Below are positions 24,101 through 41,400 of a stretch of DNA of 60,000 nt, piece by piece. The notes beneath the pieces are model-generated. The model was given only the letters and a program-made list of their open reading frames with translations, was not told the origin of the DNA and ran no database searches. This DNA comes from Hydractinia symbiolongicarpus. Taxonomy: Eukaryota > Cnidaria > Hydrozoa > Anthoathecata > Hydractiniidae. Numbering within the stretch: position 1 is the first letter of the stretch; the number at the start of each line of letters is the position of its first letter. Where the stretch lies: contig NC_079880.1 in NCBI RefSeq assembly GCF_029227915.1, positions 10,259,501 to 10,319,500 on the forward strand. The letters are read 5' to 3'. A program made the translations under genes and the position numbers.

Positions 24101-26277
24101 CTTAACTACCCAACTCCACGACTCGAAATTTACCTAATCTCATTGCTATAATGTCAACCTGCACAGACTTACATGAACTTATTTAGGATCTTGTGTAAGT
24201 TAGTTGTAAATGTACAGGCTAGTTACAAGGTATGTGGCTAGCTCAGTGTAGCTAATTAACTAACTAATTAAAAATAGCTACGATTAATTAAATGGTGCTG
24301 TTATTTTTCTGTACAACCTTTTACAGAAAAACCAAATAAAAATAAAGAGTTCACATATTCAAACTGACTTACCACTTTTATCATTTTTTGTAACAATAAC
24401 CCAAGCCAGTGTATTTTGAATTATTACATGATTAACAATTAAGATTCACCCTCCTTAGCAAAAATTGGCTGTTAAAATCATGACCCTCTTCCCCCTCCAC
24501 ACTGATGGCATTTTCTTTTTTACTTTGTACCATAATGTACTACATCGAAATTACAGCACCATCATATATGTGTAGATCAGAAAAAATGCTGTAAACCTTA
24601 TTCTAGTAGCTATGTATATATCATAATTGTCGGCATTTTTATGTCAATTTTTATTTTCAATTTTAAAAACGAGAGCAAATCCTGATCTTAATTATTATGA
24701 GTTAATCTTGTGGATATATCAGAAATGCAAACTTCATTGTGATTGTTTTTTAGTTTATATATTTTTGTAAGGTTTTGGTAAAGTGTTATCTTTTATTTTA
24801 GCTTCCAATGCTTCTCACAAATAACTCAATCAAGATGGATAGTTCGAATGAAAAGAACAAGAGGCATATTTCCCTGCTTTAGTCAGTCTGGTAGCGAGCT
24901 AAGGGGTTTCTTTTATACTCATGCTGTCATGCACTATGTTGATGCTTTGGGGGTGGGGGGTTTAGGACCATGACAAATAATGCACCACAGGATTTATTAA
25001 TTGGGGATGTTAATGCGCAAAATGCTTTTGCCATACTTAAAGTTACGGATATAATACTGACTGGCTGCAACACATGGTTCATGTGCTTTATGCTCTGTAA
25101 AAAGTAAGTTATAAGGTTGTGGGTCTTGTTTTAGTATTTATGTGGAAGGGCAGGAGTGATGAATCGGCGCGAATTACGCATGTGACTTCATATAAACAAA
25201 ATTGGCCCGCACTTTGAAGTTTCTCATTTGGGATGTAGATGGGTAGTGGTTTTCCTTTTCATGTCAACTTCTGAACTGGTCCTGTCTAAAGACAGGCCAG
25301 TGCCAAATTTAAACATGTAGCTAGCTAGCTAGATAGATAGCTAGATTTTTTTGGTGTATAATGAGCGTTTACATTTTTTAGTTAAAAATAAGGGACCTTC
25401 AAAAAAAATTTTCGGACTCTCTTAGCGGGATATCGCCGCTAAGGGGGGAGGGGGTCTGAAGCTTGAAAAAGAAATCCGCTAAGGATTGAGAAATTTTAAA
25501 AATTTGTTCGTGGCCTGAACATTCTTCGTCGTTTGTGAGCATAACTCTTCTTTTCATCAATTCCGATAACTTTTATCTACAAAACACGCCCCTGAGCCTT
25601 CCAAAAATTTATCCGAAAGTGTGTATTTCACAGACGGAAATCCGCTAAAAGAGGGGGGAGGGGGTCTTTATCTTAGCAGCGATATCCTGCTAACAGGGCC
25701 CGAAAAAATTTTTCGAAGGCCCCTCATTTACTAAGAAATCGCACACAGACCTCATAAAAGTTATAACAGTTACTATGTTTTAAATATCAATATAACTATT
25801 TCCTTTTTCAGATAATATATACAGTTAAAAAAATAGTTGTTTACAGTTCATGAATGTTATGTGATCAAATAAACTTCACTTGAGGTTCACTAGTGGTCAC
25901 TTAGTGAGGGTTGTGGAAGTTTTTTTAAGCTTTAAGTCTACAGATAGAGAGGAGGATCTTTAATCAGCCACCTGACTACCAACTATTCAACTATTTAACT
26001 ATACCCAACTTCTTGACTACAAATCAAACTCAACAGCAATTTCTCCTTCAGAAAAGTGCAGCAGAGAAGCTTTGTTTTAGCTAACTAGCTTTTTGTTTAA
26101 CTATGAGCAAGCAAATAAATAAGACATATATACTTTTTTATGTGATGCTTCCATATCTGCTGGACCTAAAAGATCCTTTTCTGCTTTCTGTTTGACACCA
26201 AAATCGATTAGCGGAGGAATATCCAGGATTTCCCATTCCCCAGATTTTTCGTCCCTTTTCGTTTCAGAAGAAGCCAT
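167..26277 (-). CDS. TBC1D2: TBC1D2/TBC1D2B-like Rab GTPase-activating protein (35 coding exons)
   Basis: GTPase-activating protein for Rab GTPases; the family (TBC1D2/Armus, TBC1D2B) inactivates Rab7-type Rabs on endosomes. Coding exons in gene order: 26134-26277, 23443-23482, 22023-22056, 20688-20756, 20238-20303, 19780-19852, 19567-19614, 19437-19485, 19222-19360, 18764-18823, 18506-18549, 18389-18422, 17778-17850, 17566-17615, 12790-12840, 12539-12574, 12323-12368, 12089-12147, 11859-11958, 10992-11056, 9956-10007, 8873-8979, 8048-8133, 5094-5184, 4661-4763, 4491-4571, 3896-4132, 3437-3502, 3089-3147, 2897-2975, 2341-2405, 1935-2001, 1819-1863, 1067-1279, 167-271. They sum to 2736 nt with every phase matching, giving 911 residues; the vertebrate proteins are about 930-960. 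Order: PH (about 52-144), coiled coils (about 250-540), TBC (about 610-840), acidic tail. All introns are GT-AG except one GC-AG (intron 5). The start ATG at 26277 opens MASSETKRDE and lies 385 bp from AK2. Individual short exons in the linker (residues 140-270) are less certain than the domain exons. Confidence 0.9.
360..1050. repeat. 21-bp minisatellite (about 33 copies) in the last TBC1D2 intron
   Basis: Tandem units of the form GGGATTAAAAATAAAGTTGAA with scattered single-base variants fill most of intron 34 (272-1066). The unit is a multiple of three and lacks stops in two plus-strand frames and at least one minus-strand frame, which creates spurious ORFs of up to 248 codons on both strands. 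Variants are mostly AAA/GAA, AAT/TAT and GGG/GTG changes, which alter amino acids freely. This argues against coding selection. The array ends only about 15 bp before the exon 34 donor. Confidence 0.92.
1067..4132 (-). other. TBC1D2: TBC (Rab-GAP) domain exons of the TBC1D2-like gene (exons 27-34)
   Basis: Exons 27-34 encode the TBC catalytic domain. Exon 27 carries RNGVPHEFRARVW and IELDLLRT, the IxxDxxR motif with the arginine finger (about R664). Exon 28 ends in VGYCQ with the glutamine finger (about Q701), continued by GLNRLGAIALL in exon 29. FNWFLTVFVD (exon 32), LRVWDTFLFEGSK (exon 33) and VLFRYALAVFK (exon 34) follow the family order. Both catalytic residues are present, so GAP activity is expected. 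The acidic C terminus (exon 35) ends DDDDN before TAG. Confidence 0.92.
5453..5490. repeat. (GATA)n microsatellite
   Basis: GAGATAGATAGAGAGATAGA-type simple repeat in TBC1D2 intron 23. Confidence 0.9.
7490..7580. repeat. GGGCGTTTATTA motif repeats
   Basis: Four to five copies of a GGGGCGTTTATTACAAGA-type unit in a row. Single copies of the GGGCGTTTA motif also appear near 10070, 27900, 30440 and 31060, several of them next to other mobile fragments. Likely the tail or linker of a dispersed repeat. Confidence 0.55.
10316..10660. repeat. Degenerate tandem repeat, units of roughly 80-100 bp
   Basis: About four diverged units each contain ATAAATAATTTTGG(C)GG, AATTTTGCGGA-type and GACAAAAAATATAAAATTTG(AC)G segments. 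No coding sense. In TBC1D2 intron 20. Confidence 0.7.
11370..11460. repeat. Dispersed repeat copy B
   Basis: GAACTAGCTGTGGCCCGGGC leads into GCCCGTCCTTTATTTACCGC and TTGCCATTTCACGTGGCAGA, aligning with copy A at 17228. In TBC1D2 intron 19. Confidence 0.5.
11966..12027. repeat. (CAA)n/(CAATAA)n microsatellite forming the exon 19 acceptor tract
   Basis: AACAACAACAATAACAACAA-type repeat directly abutting TBC1D2 exon 19. On the minus strand it is a GTT-rich run that serves as the polypyrimidine-like tract before TTAG. Confidence 0.85.
12841..14733. other. TBC1D2 intron 14, part before the nested GPCR
   Basis: About 1.9 kb with no recognisable coding sequence or repeat. The last few hundred bases contain ATATATATATAAAG (about 14560) and could hold the GPCR promoter, which is inference. 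Confidence 0.4.
14734..16794 (+). CDS. Class C G-protein-coupled receptor, intronless, nested in TBC1D2 intron 14
   Basis: Predicted plasma-membrane receptor of 686 residues. A signal peptide (about 1-20) is followed by an N-terminal region (about 25-330) that looks like a shortened Venus-flytrap ligand-binding domain with several N-glycosylation sites. A cysteine-rich NCD3G-like segment (about 338-400) contains GWYCQPCPGNTF and CQPCPLELHSNPEKTFC. Seven hydrophobic helices lie at about 413-437, 448-473, 482-502, 525-547, 576-596, 607-629 and 635-665. Class C hallmarks are LSKTQKILTIF after TM3 and RARRLPGYFKETNNITLASF between TM5 and TM6, matching the R-LP-NF-EAK-ITF motif of calcium-sensing, taste and glutamate receptors. 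The cytoplasmic tail is short. The ligand cannot be told; I see no clear orthology to mGluR, CaSR, GABA-B or T1R. The start at 14734 is the first ATG and opens directly into the signal peptide. The gene is on the opposite strand from its host. Confidence 0.85.
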   Translation: MLLVVLLLITTTLIHIPTIYCKCGEVYKTSYTNATKNTVVLLTSLTQSQSGNIYNAINLNWLKQIRWVVLHAKLIQLLTVNVCNKNEVLVDSITKIYLDKTFRNATVVMSILSPELTRLAAALLSPLPIRYVPYFHEDIYPLFLTENPKVTPVNNEADRSHHLKLLIAIKHKYFGVIELCTEKTQCQKINEDVIKKHKLCVKQKSIITTQPNIKKELQQLLNSTEDNMFRLVYTNGARLFEPIIRQKIFDIILSTNNKVFGQLLYDKKTTCKALIKSTLNITIFNKTCTHEIKKDISYDFNIYLRMIYAIYGKIVRFPSWIAVLEDYQDNIMNFQSNCHIPHCRAGKRLRFGNLTQDSRWDSSYGWYCQPCPGNTFKRMEDSICQPCPLELHSNPEKTFCIDLNTTSYLDLTDNAAIVFLVLSSLGFFFHAAALAIFIQQRQSPLVLSSQPLMLYLQFISWLILQLMVPLLFIGKPHRSICILRPILIGVFLVTPVATTLSKTQKILTIFAYKTKATKREIRKTNTIQIFFIILLISIAVFILVITFENKKVQQESHLFKSERVRYQHCNSNIHIQYQFFYLFMLFIGNTILGIRARRLPGYFKETNNITLASFSCSIILGCSSLVYSSQDNPPKKDLILMYTIISTNFLYCIILYGYKLFIILFHPDLNKRTVVRKQIVKKMDLR
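17168..17242. repeat. Perfect 35-bp inverted repeat with 5-nt loop
   Basis: Arms 17168-17202 and 17208-17242 are exact complements (starting AAAAAGACGGGCGAATCCAT) around the loop CTAAC. Each arm also contains the self-complementary CCATGG. It sits at the edge of a dispersed repeat whose continuation (GCCCGTCTTTTTTATACCGC onward) resembles 11388-11455. In TBC1D2 intron 14, after the GPCR gene. Confidence 0.9.
17228..17320. repeat. Dispersed repeat copy A (GCCCGTC...GACAGACAGAC)
   Basis: Similar along its length to 11388-11455: GCCCGTC, TTTATACCGCATT, ATGTGTCT, GCTACCATTTTGCGTGACAGA. It overlaps the right arm of the 35-bp hairpin and ends in a GACA microsatellite, as many 3' tails do. Confidence 0.5.
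19780..23482 (-). other. TBC1D2: PH-domain exons of the TBC1D2-like gene (exons 2-6)
   Basis: Exons 2-6 encode a pleckstrin-homology domain, the membrane- and partner-binding module at the N terminus of TBC1D2 proteins. Visible landmarks are LCGYLWKQG in exon 2, KSWKHRWFVYD across exons 3-4, LLYYYRKPQDGEPL in exon 4, ALFQISSNDRTYHIQA across exons 5-6 and the closing FWLQELQ helix in exon 6. These follow the human TBC1D2 PH domain almost without gaps. Exon 5 ends in a GC donor (AG|GCAGGT). Using the nearby GT three bases... four bases further on instead would break the frame into exon 6, so the GC donor is required. Confidence 0.88.
21059..21391 (+). pseudogene. Relic of a P2X7-C-terminal-domain-like (cysteine-rich) gene
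   Basis: An ATG at 21060 opens MSSSEED, but the plausible continuation (REHEDGDDEMETLDELFKGT) needs a frame change and is followed by a stop. Further on, another frame reads NEWCKCDKCKIDCLCCREV and ALTDEQFQG. The WC-C--C---CCRE pattern is that of the P2RX7 intracellular C-terminal domain found in many cnidarian proteins. At least two frame breaks are present, so I call it a pseudogene. A preceding GA microsatellite and TGACGTCA lie at 20950-21018. In TBC1D2 intron 3, opposite strand. Confidence 0.5.
22057..26133. other. TBC1D2 introns 1 and 2
   Basis: Apart from exon 2 (23443-23482), this 4-kb stretch holds the foldback element at 25387-25730, an AGCTAGCT/GATA microsatellite near 25320 and otherwise featureless AT-rich DNA. 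The 89-codon ORF at 22723-22992 resembles nothing I know. Confidence 0.5.
25387..25730. mobile_element. Foldback-type inverted-repeat element (about 345 bp)
   Basis: The left arm (GGGACCTTCAAAAAAAATTTTCGG, then TTAGCGGGATATCGCCGC) is mirrored imperfectly at the right end (GCAGCGATATCCTGCTAA, then CGAAAAAATTTTTCGAAGG). G-rich GGGGGGAGGGGGTCT tracts next to each arm are in direct orientation. No coding capacity. In TBC1D2 intron 1. Confidence 0.6.
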
Positions 26278-26662
26278 TTTGAATTTAGTTTTGTTTTGTA
26301 AATAAAAAAACTATAATATATACCGACCTATGACCCCGTAACAGCAAAGTCACTTACGCAAAGTCAGGGTTTTCAGGGGCCACTGATTATAGAATTATTG
26401 CATTTTAATTGTCAGTTTATTTAAAAAATAGCTAATATTATAACCTAGAATATACTTTAGATACAAAAATAAATAATAAAAAGTAATCATACTTTATTGC
26501 CTAGACCTTTGCAAAGAGGACATGTTTTCTCTTACAAGTCTGTAAAATACAGTCAGGCTATCCATGATATACACGTGTGACCGGACGGTCGGACGGACTG
26601 TGCACACACTTTTATTATATTTTTGATGACGTCATCATTAGCACCACTGCAGATAAACAACC
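26278..26662. promoter_or_regulatory. Divergent promoter region between TBC1D2-like and AK2
   Basis: Only 385 bp separate the two start codons, so both 5'UTRs and promoters must lie here or overlap. No TATA box with convincing spacing is seen. A palindromic CRE sits near AK2 (26624-26637). Head-to-head arrangement suggests a shared bidirectional promoter, which is inferred from spacing alone. Confidence 0.6.
26624..26637. promoter_or_regulatory. Palindromic CRE/ATF-type site TGATGACGTCATCA
   Basis: A perfect 14-bp palindrome centred on TGACGTCA, the CREB/ATF consensus, 25 bp upstream of the AK2 start codon. It may lie in the 5'UTR or core promoter. The motif is directly visible; binding is inferred. 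Confidence 0.5.
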
Positions 26663-36324
<9,662 letters not shown>

Positions 36325-38443
36325 GCCTCGTTTAATCAATATTGATATTATTCTCGATATCTCCATTTCCTAAGAAACATATTTTTTAGTCAACCTCAGA
36401 ATCAATCAGCTTTTTTATCATTTGAATCATATGTATTTTATATATACAACTTTAATTATGTCCTGAATCCCTTCTATTGTATATCATATAATATCAATAC
36501 AACATCGAGTAAATACATCTCACATTTTAAGATGTTTTGTTTTTTGTTTTTATATCTTCCGGTGGTGACGCGACTTCCTTTGAATGGTAATGAATTATGG
36601 TATTAACCTTTCTACGACGGCACACCTAAATATCCAGACACAAATTGGCAGTCCCATAATTGTACCGACTTAACTAAGGCTGAGTTGAAATGAAAAGTGC
36701 TTACCATATTTTTGAAAGAGGATGAGTTGGGCTATCGTCGTTTCCGACGAGTCGCAAACGCATTATTTTAGGATTCTGCACTACAATACAATTACTTTGT
36801 AACTCGTTTATACTTTTTCTATTTGATGTCATGACAACCGCATTACCAATGGCGAAATAAATGTCGAGAAATGGATTGAAAGATGTTGATCAGGTCCTTG
36901 TGAAGAAAAAACGTTAGCGTGTAGCAACACCCCCAAAGTTTCTCTGCAGATAATAGTCAGAAATAGACACACCTTTTTGGCAATGATATTGATATATATG
37001 TTGGTGCACGGTCCGTGAAATTTTGCGGGACCGAGCATCGCATACTTTGACGGACTGTCTTGATAACGGTAAAATGAAGGAGCAATTATCCACAATATAA
37101 GTTAAAAAAATCAAGTAACCCGAAGAAACAAACAATGTTCAAGAACGACAAACTCTTCCCCAGCGCCTTTTGTCTCTTTTTTAAGAGACAAAAGGCGCTG
37201 GGGACGAGTTTGAAAGGACGAAATACTTCAAGTTCTCAGGCGTTCCGCGCCCCGTCACGTAGTTATATGCAGTTTTACGGCGATTTTCTCTTTACTAAAA
37301 GAACTTTTCTCGCAGACTACGTAGATGCAATCAAAATATTTCAAAAATCCGCCCATTAGAACTTTTTATTCCACGTCAGTAGAAATTGCATGCGGAGCCT
37401 GTATCCTAGTAACTAGCATGAAAATAAAAATGAGAAGAAGAGTAAGCATAATTGTTCTCCATCTTGTTGACATTTTCTTGATTAAATTTATATTTACAAT
37501 TATATATAACTTTTACATCTCACAAACACAAAAAATTAATTCTATAAAAAAACAACCAGTGTATAAAAAATACCAAAAAAAATGTTTAGAATTTTTAAAA
37601 ATTAATCAACAAAGATATTGCATCTAGTTCGTTTTTATTAAATAACTAACAGCCTCGCTTTCATACACGATTAAACGAGATGGCATTGGCATATCAAAGG
37701 CGAGCCAGCCCGGTTATCGTCAGATTCTCCCTCAATAAAATTGCTTTCTAGTACAAATTAAAAGTTAAGAAAAAAGAAAAGAAAACTACGACATAAAACT
37801 TTTAACGAAACCATTTTAAAAATTTAACAACATTCTATTCGTGTGTACATTTACATCTATTTCTTACGCTGAATTTTTTCTCTATAGCGAACACATAAAA
37901 CGTTTGACTCATTTAAAAATCAACGGAAAAAACGTCAAATATTTCGACCAGCCTTATCCTGAAAATTTTTGTCCAGTCGAATAATCCTTTCATCCAAAAA
38001 CTTTTTCAAGAGTAAGATTTTGTCCAGAGAAGTTATTGATTTTTGCATGTTATCAAAACTTGGGTTTCCCTCAAACATTTATTTCTATGTGTTAGAGTCT
38101 TGATTTTAGATAAAAATCGCGAAGTATGATAATGAACTTTTTATTTACCCTTTTTTAACCATGGTATTATTAGGACAAGGAATGTATCTCCTTTGATGTA
38201 GACCATTTATTTGAAAAAATTCCTGATAAAATAGTTCTTAAAAATATCTGCTCGTGGTTTTCAGAAGACGTGATTTAGATTAAACACAGTGTCACGTTAC
38301 TTCTGTCCAATGGCTTTTTTGGAAATCACTTACATCTAAGCAAGTTGCTATTTTCTTTAATACACGATATATTAATTCAACAAAAGTTCGCCATTTACCA
38401 CGGATGATGACCATTTACTACCGGTATTTATCCAGTAGTGTCA
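36325..38443. other. Tail-to-tail intergenic region between AK2 and SNX17
   Basis: Contains the 3'UTRs of both genes. ATTAAA on the minus strand at 38356-38361 is a weak candidate poly(A) signal for SNX17. A 62-bp hairpin lies at 37150-37211. Short ORFs at 36829-37627 show no family resemblance and are taken as chance. Confidence 0.5.
37150..37211. repeat. 62-bp hairpin, 29-bp arms with one mismatch, 4-nt loop
   Basis: Arms 37150-37178 and 37183-37211 (starting AAACTCTTCCCCAGCGCC) pair at all but one position around a TTTT loop. It is intergenic between AK2 and SNX17. Confidence 0.9.
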
Positions 38444-41400
38444 CTATAAATCATCGTCGCCAATATCCTCAGCGAATACCTCGTTGACACCAGCATTCTT
38501 TTTATTTTGTCGAACTTTTCTCGCTTTTTCCTAAAAATTAATTATTAATAAACATCTATATATATATAACTACATGAACTACAGTAAGTATATATTAAGC
38601 CTGAAAAAGTACTTTTTATAAAGCATCCTTAAGCCTCATTTTGAAAATTTAATTGCTTATAAAAGTCGATAAGCACAGCACAGGGACAAATTTACAAATT
38701 GTTGTGGATCATAATGTTGGATGTTTTAAAGGATAAAGTTTGCCAATTAGAACTTCTTTTGCACATACGCATTTCAAAGTCTAGACTTTGTAAACTTAAT
38801 ATCTGCTGAAACCTACTGAATTTATGTTTTTTAATGAAACTCGTCAATTTTACCAGGTCCTGAAACAATCAGTGGTATTATATTCTTATTAAAGTTCGTT
38901 GTAAAAATAATTGTATCAAATTAAAAGAAGCAATAATATATTTTGTATATATTTTAAAAACTGCATTCCAGTTTATAATTTGCTATTTCTGAAAATTGTA
39001 AAACAGCATCACCAAATGCTCCGCAGTCGAAAGGCTACGGAAGTTCTACTACGGCTAAGGTTCAGGCTGGGTAAGAAACGTTAAAAATGCGCTAAAATTG
39101 GGTCATGCTAATGTCAGTTATCACACTTTAAGGCTTCGGATGAAGCCATAGAACCTAAGATCGTCAGTCTTAAGTACGATCAGTATAGTGCGTGGGTGGA
39201 ACATAAATAGGTCGCAAATAGTTGGTGGTGATTTTTGAAATGAAACAAATATCCAAATAAAACATGTTGATAACATGGTGCTGTTTCTGTGTGGATGGAA
39301 TTGAAAGATCGTACGCGAGTATTAAGTTATACTTACTGGTTTTCTGGTCCTCAAAACACCCTTGTAAGAGTTCGTTAGTGGCAAATTTTACACACCGCCT
39401 AGCGCCAAATATAGGTATTAAATTGCGTCTGTTAAATGCATGGCTGACCCTCTGATCCCCACTTCCCTGTCCTGTGATCCCCACTTCCCTGTCCTCTGAT
39501 CCCCACTTCCCTGTCCTCTGATCCCCACTTCCCTGTCTATTGCCATCGCCTTATACAAGATTAGTGTTACAATTGATATACTAAATAATTAGTATGGTAA
39601 ACAATGGTCATTTTCTCTCTCCTTTAACAGAAGGATGGACACGATAAAATACTCGAGTGAATAAAATTTACAGTTTGTTTTTAACCGGTGTTTTGTTAAT
39701 TTGCTCTATTTCGAAACAGCTCCAGACTCCTATGGTTTTTAAATTCTTCATAAAGTTATAAACAAAAGACACCAAGGACGTCTTACACAAACGATCAGGG
39801 TTAGATGCGCAAGGTTAGAGACGTTAGATTGATACAGCAGTGTAGTGAAGTTACTACTGAACAGTTAAACATCACAGAATGAAGAATGTTAGTAGTGTTA
39901 AGTGGTTAGCTACCTGTATTTTAGAAGAATGTATAAGCGATTTGTTTCCCTAAGAACAAAAAATAATAAGTTGAACATTTAGTAAACAAAGTATAAAAGA
40001 AAGTTACTCTAATAATGGCTGATGTTAAAGTATACCTTTCCCGAACTACTCGCGTTTTAAAATTTAATTTTTTTTTGTTTTTTTATATTTAGCACCATCG
40101 AATTGCAATGTGAGCTTAATCTTATGCAATGTGTTGCTTTGTTGTAATTTTGCACGGTTAAAGCCTTCTTAATTTTCCACTTATGAGCCTTGTTTCGATT
40201 TGGTATAAAAATTTGTTAGAAATTTTAATTCACCGAATTTCGTTTTCATTAAATGGCAGAAACTTTCGCGTATAAAAGAACAACGCGAAATTTATGGAAT
40301 AAAATTTCGCGTTTCGTAGGTTTTGGAACAAATTTCGCGGACAAAACTTACGCTAATCGAAAGAAAGGGTATTTTTGCATGAAAACACTTTCGCGAATAA
40401 GCTAAAAATAAATGTAATATCTATTTTGTGTCATTGATTCTTTTAATAACAACGAATTTCACGGAGAAACCTTAAATTTGCTTGAAAATTTGATTGTTCG
40501 CGTGAAAAAACTTTCGCGTTTTGCTGTTTTAAAAATTTCCAAAAGCAAAAACTTTCGCGAAAAAGGGTAAAAAACGTTCCTGCACGCGAAAATACATGAA
40601 TCTGACCTCTGGCCTAACTCGAATTTAAGGACACAACATAGACCGCATGGTAATTGTGCACTATTTATTTTGCGCACTTTAATATACCTGTTTTTTCGTA
40701 TTTTCTTCATTAGAAGCATCTGCAGGAGTGGGAGCTGATTTCCCACCGTCTGAAGATGTTGATAGAGTTCGCTTTTTACTGTTTTTTGGTTTTGGCTAAA
40801 AAAAAACAAGTATGAGCTGATAATTAGCTACGTATATTCTAAGGAGGAGAATTTACGGAATCAAGCGTCAATAAACTTTACTTCTCAATATTCTCTCTAA
40901 GCCCAATTTGCACCAAAATCTTTTTTTTAAATATATAAATTTTGTAAACAATGCTCAGTTTTAAATATGCCAGCTCCGATTTCAGTCTTCATTCACATCT
41001 ACAGCACTCCAAGCCGTTATTTCATACACCATCTTGATCATGTATGAAGAAGCTTTATTCTTATTAAAAGCACGATGTTCAAGCAACTCACCGTTCTGAT
41101 CCCTTTTCCTTGTTGTTCTCTCAATATTTCATCAACCATACCCTGCATCGCCATACTCATCATAATCGCCTAACATAAAAAAAACACGTGTTGTTCTAAA
41201 AACCTGTCGTAGACAGAATTAGCAGAAAAGTACTCAAAGTACACGCCATTTCATGTAAGAATAAAACGAAAAGTTTAGAACTTCGCAATCACACTACAAA
41301 ATATATACACATTACATAAAACTTATAGTTAGTAGACAAAAAATACGCAATATCAACACCAATTTATTTCAATTATCTTATAACAGACCAATATAATGTC

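Noticed and set aside
39170-39484. 104-codon minus-strand ORF
   Set aside because: No family resemblance; part of it is the 22-bp tandem repeat.
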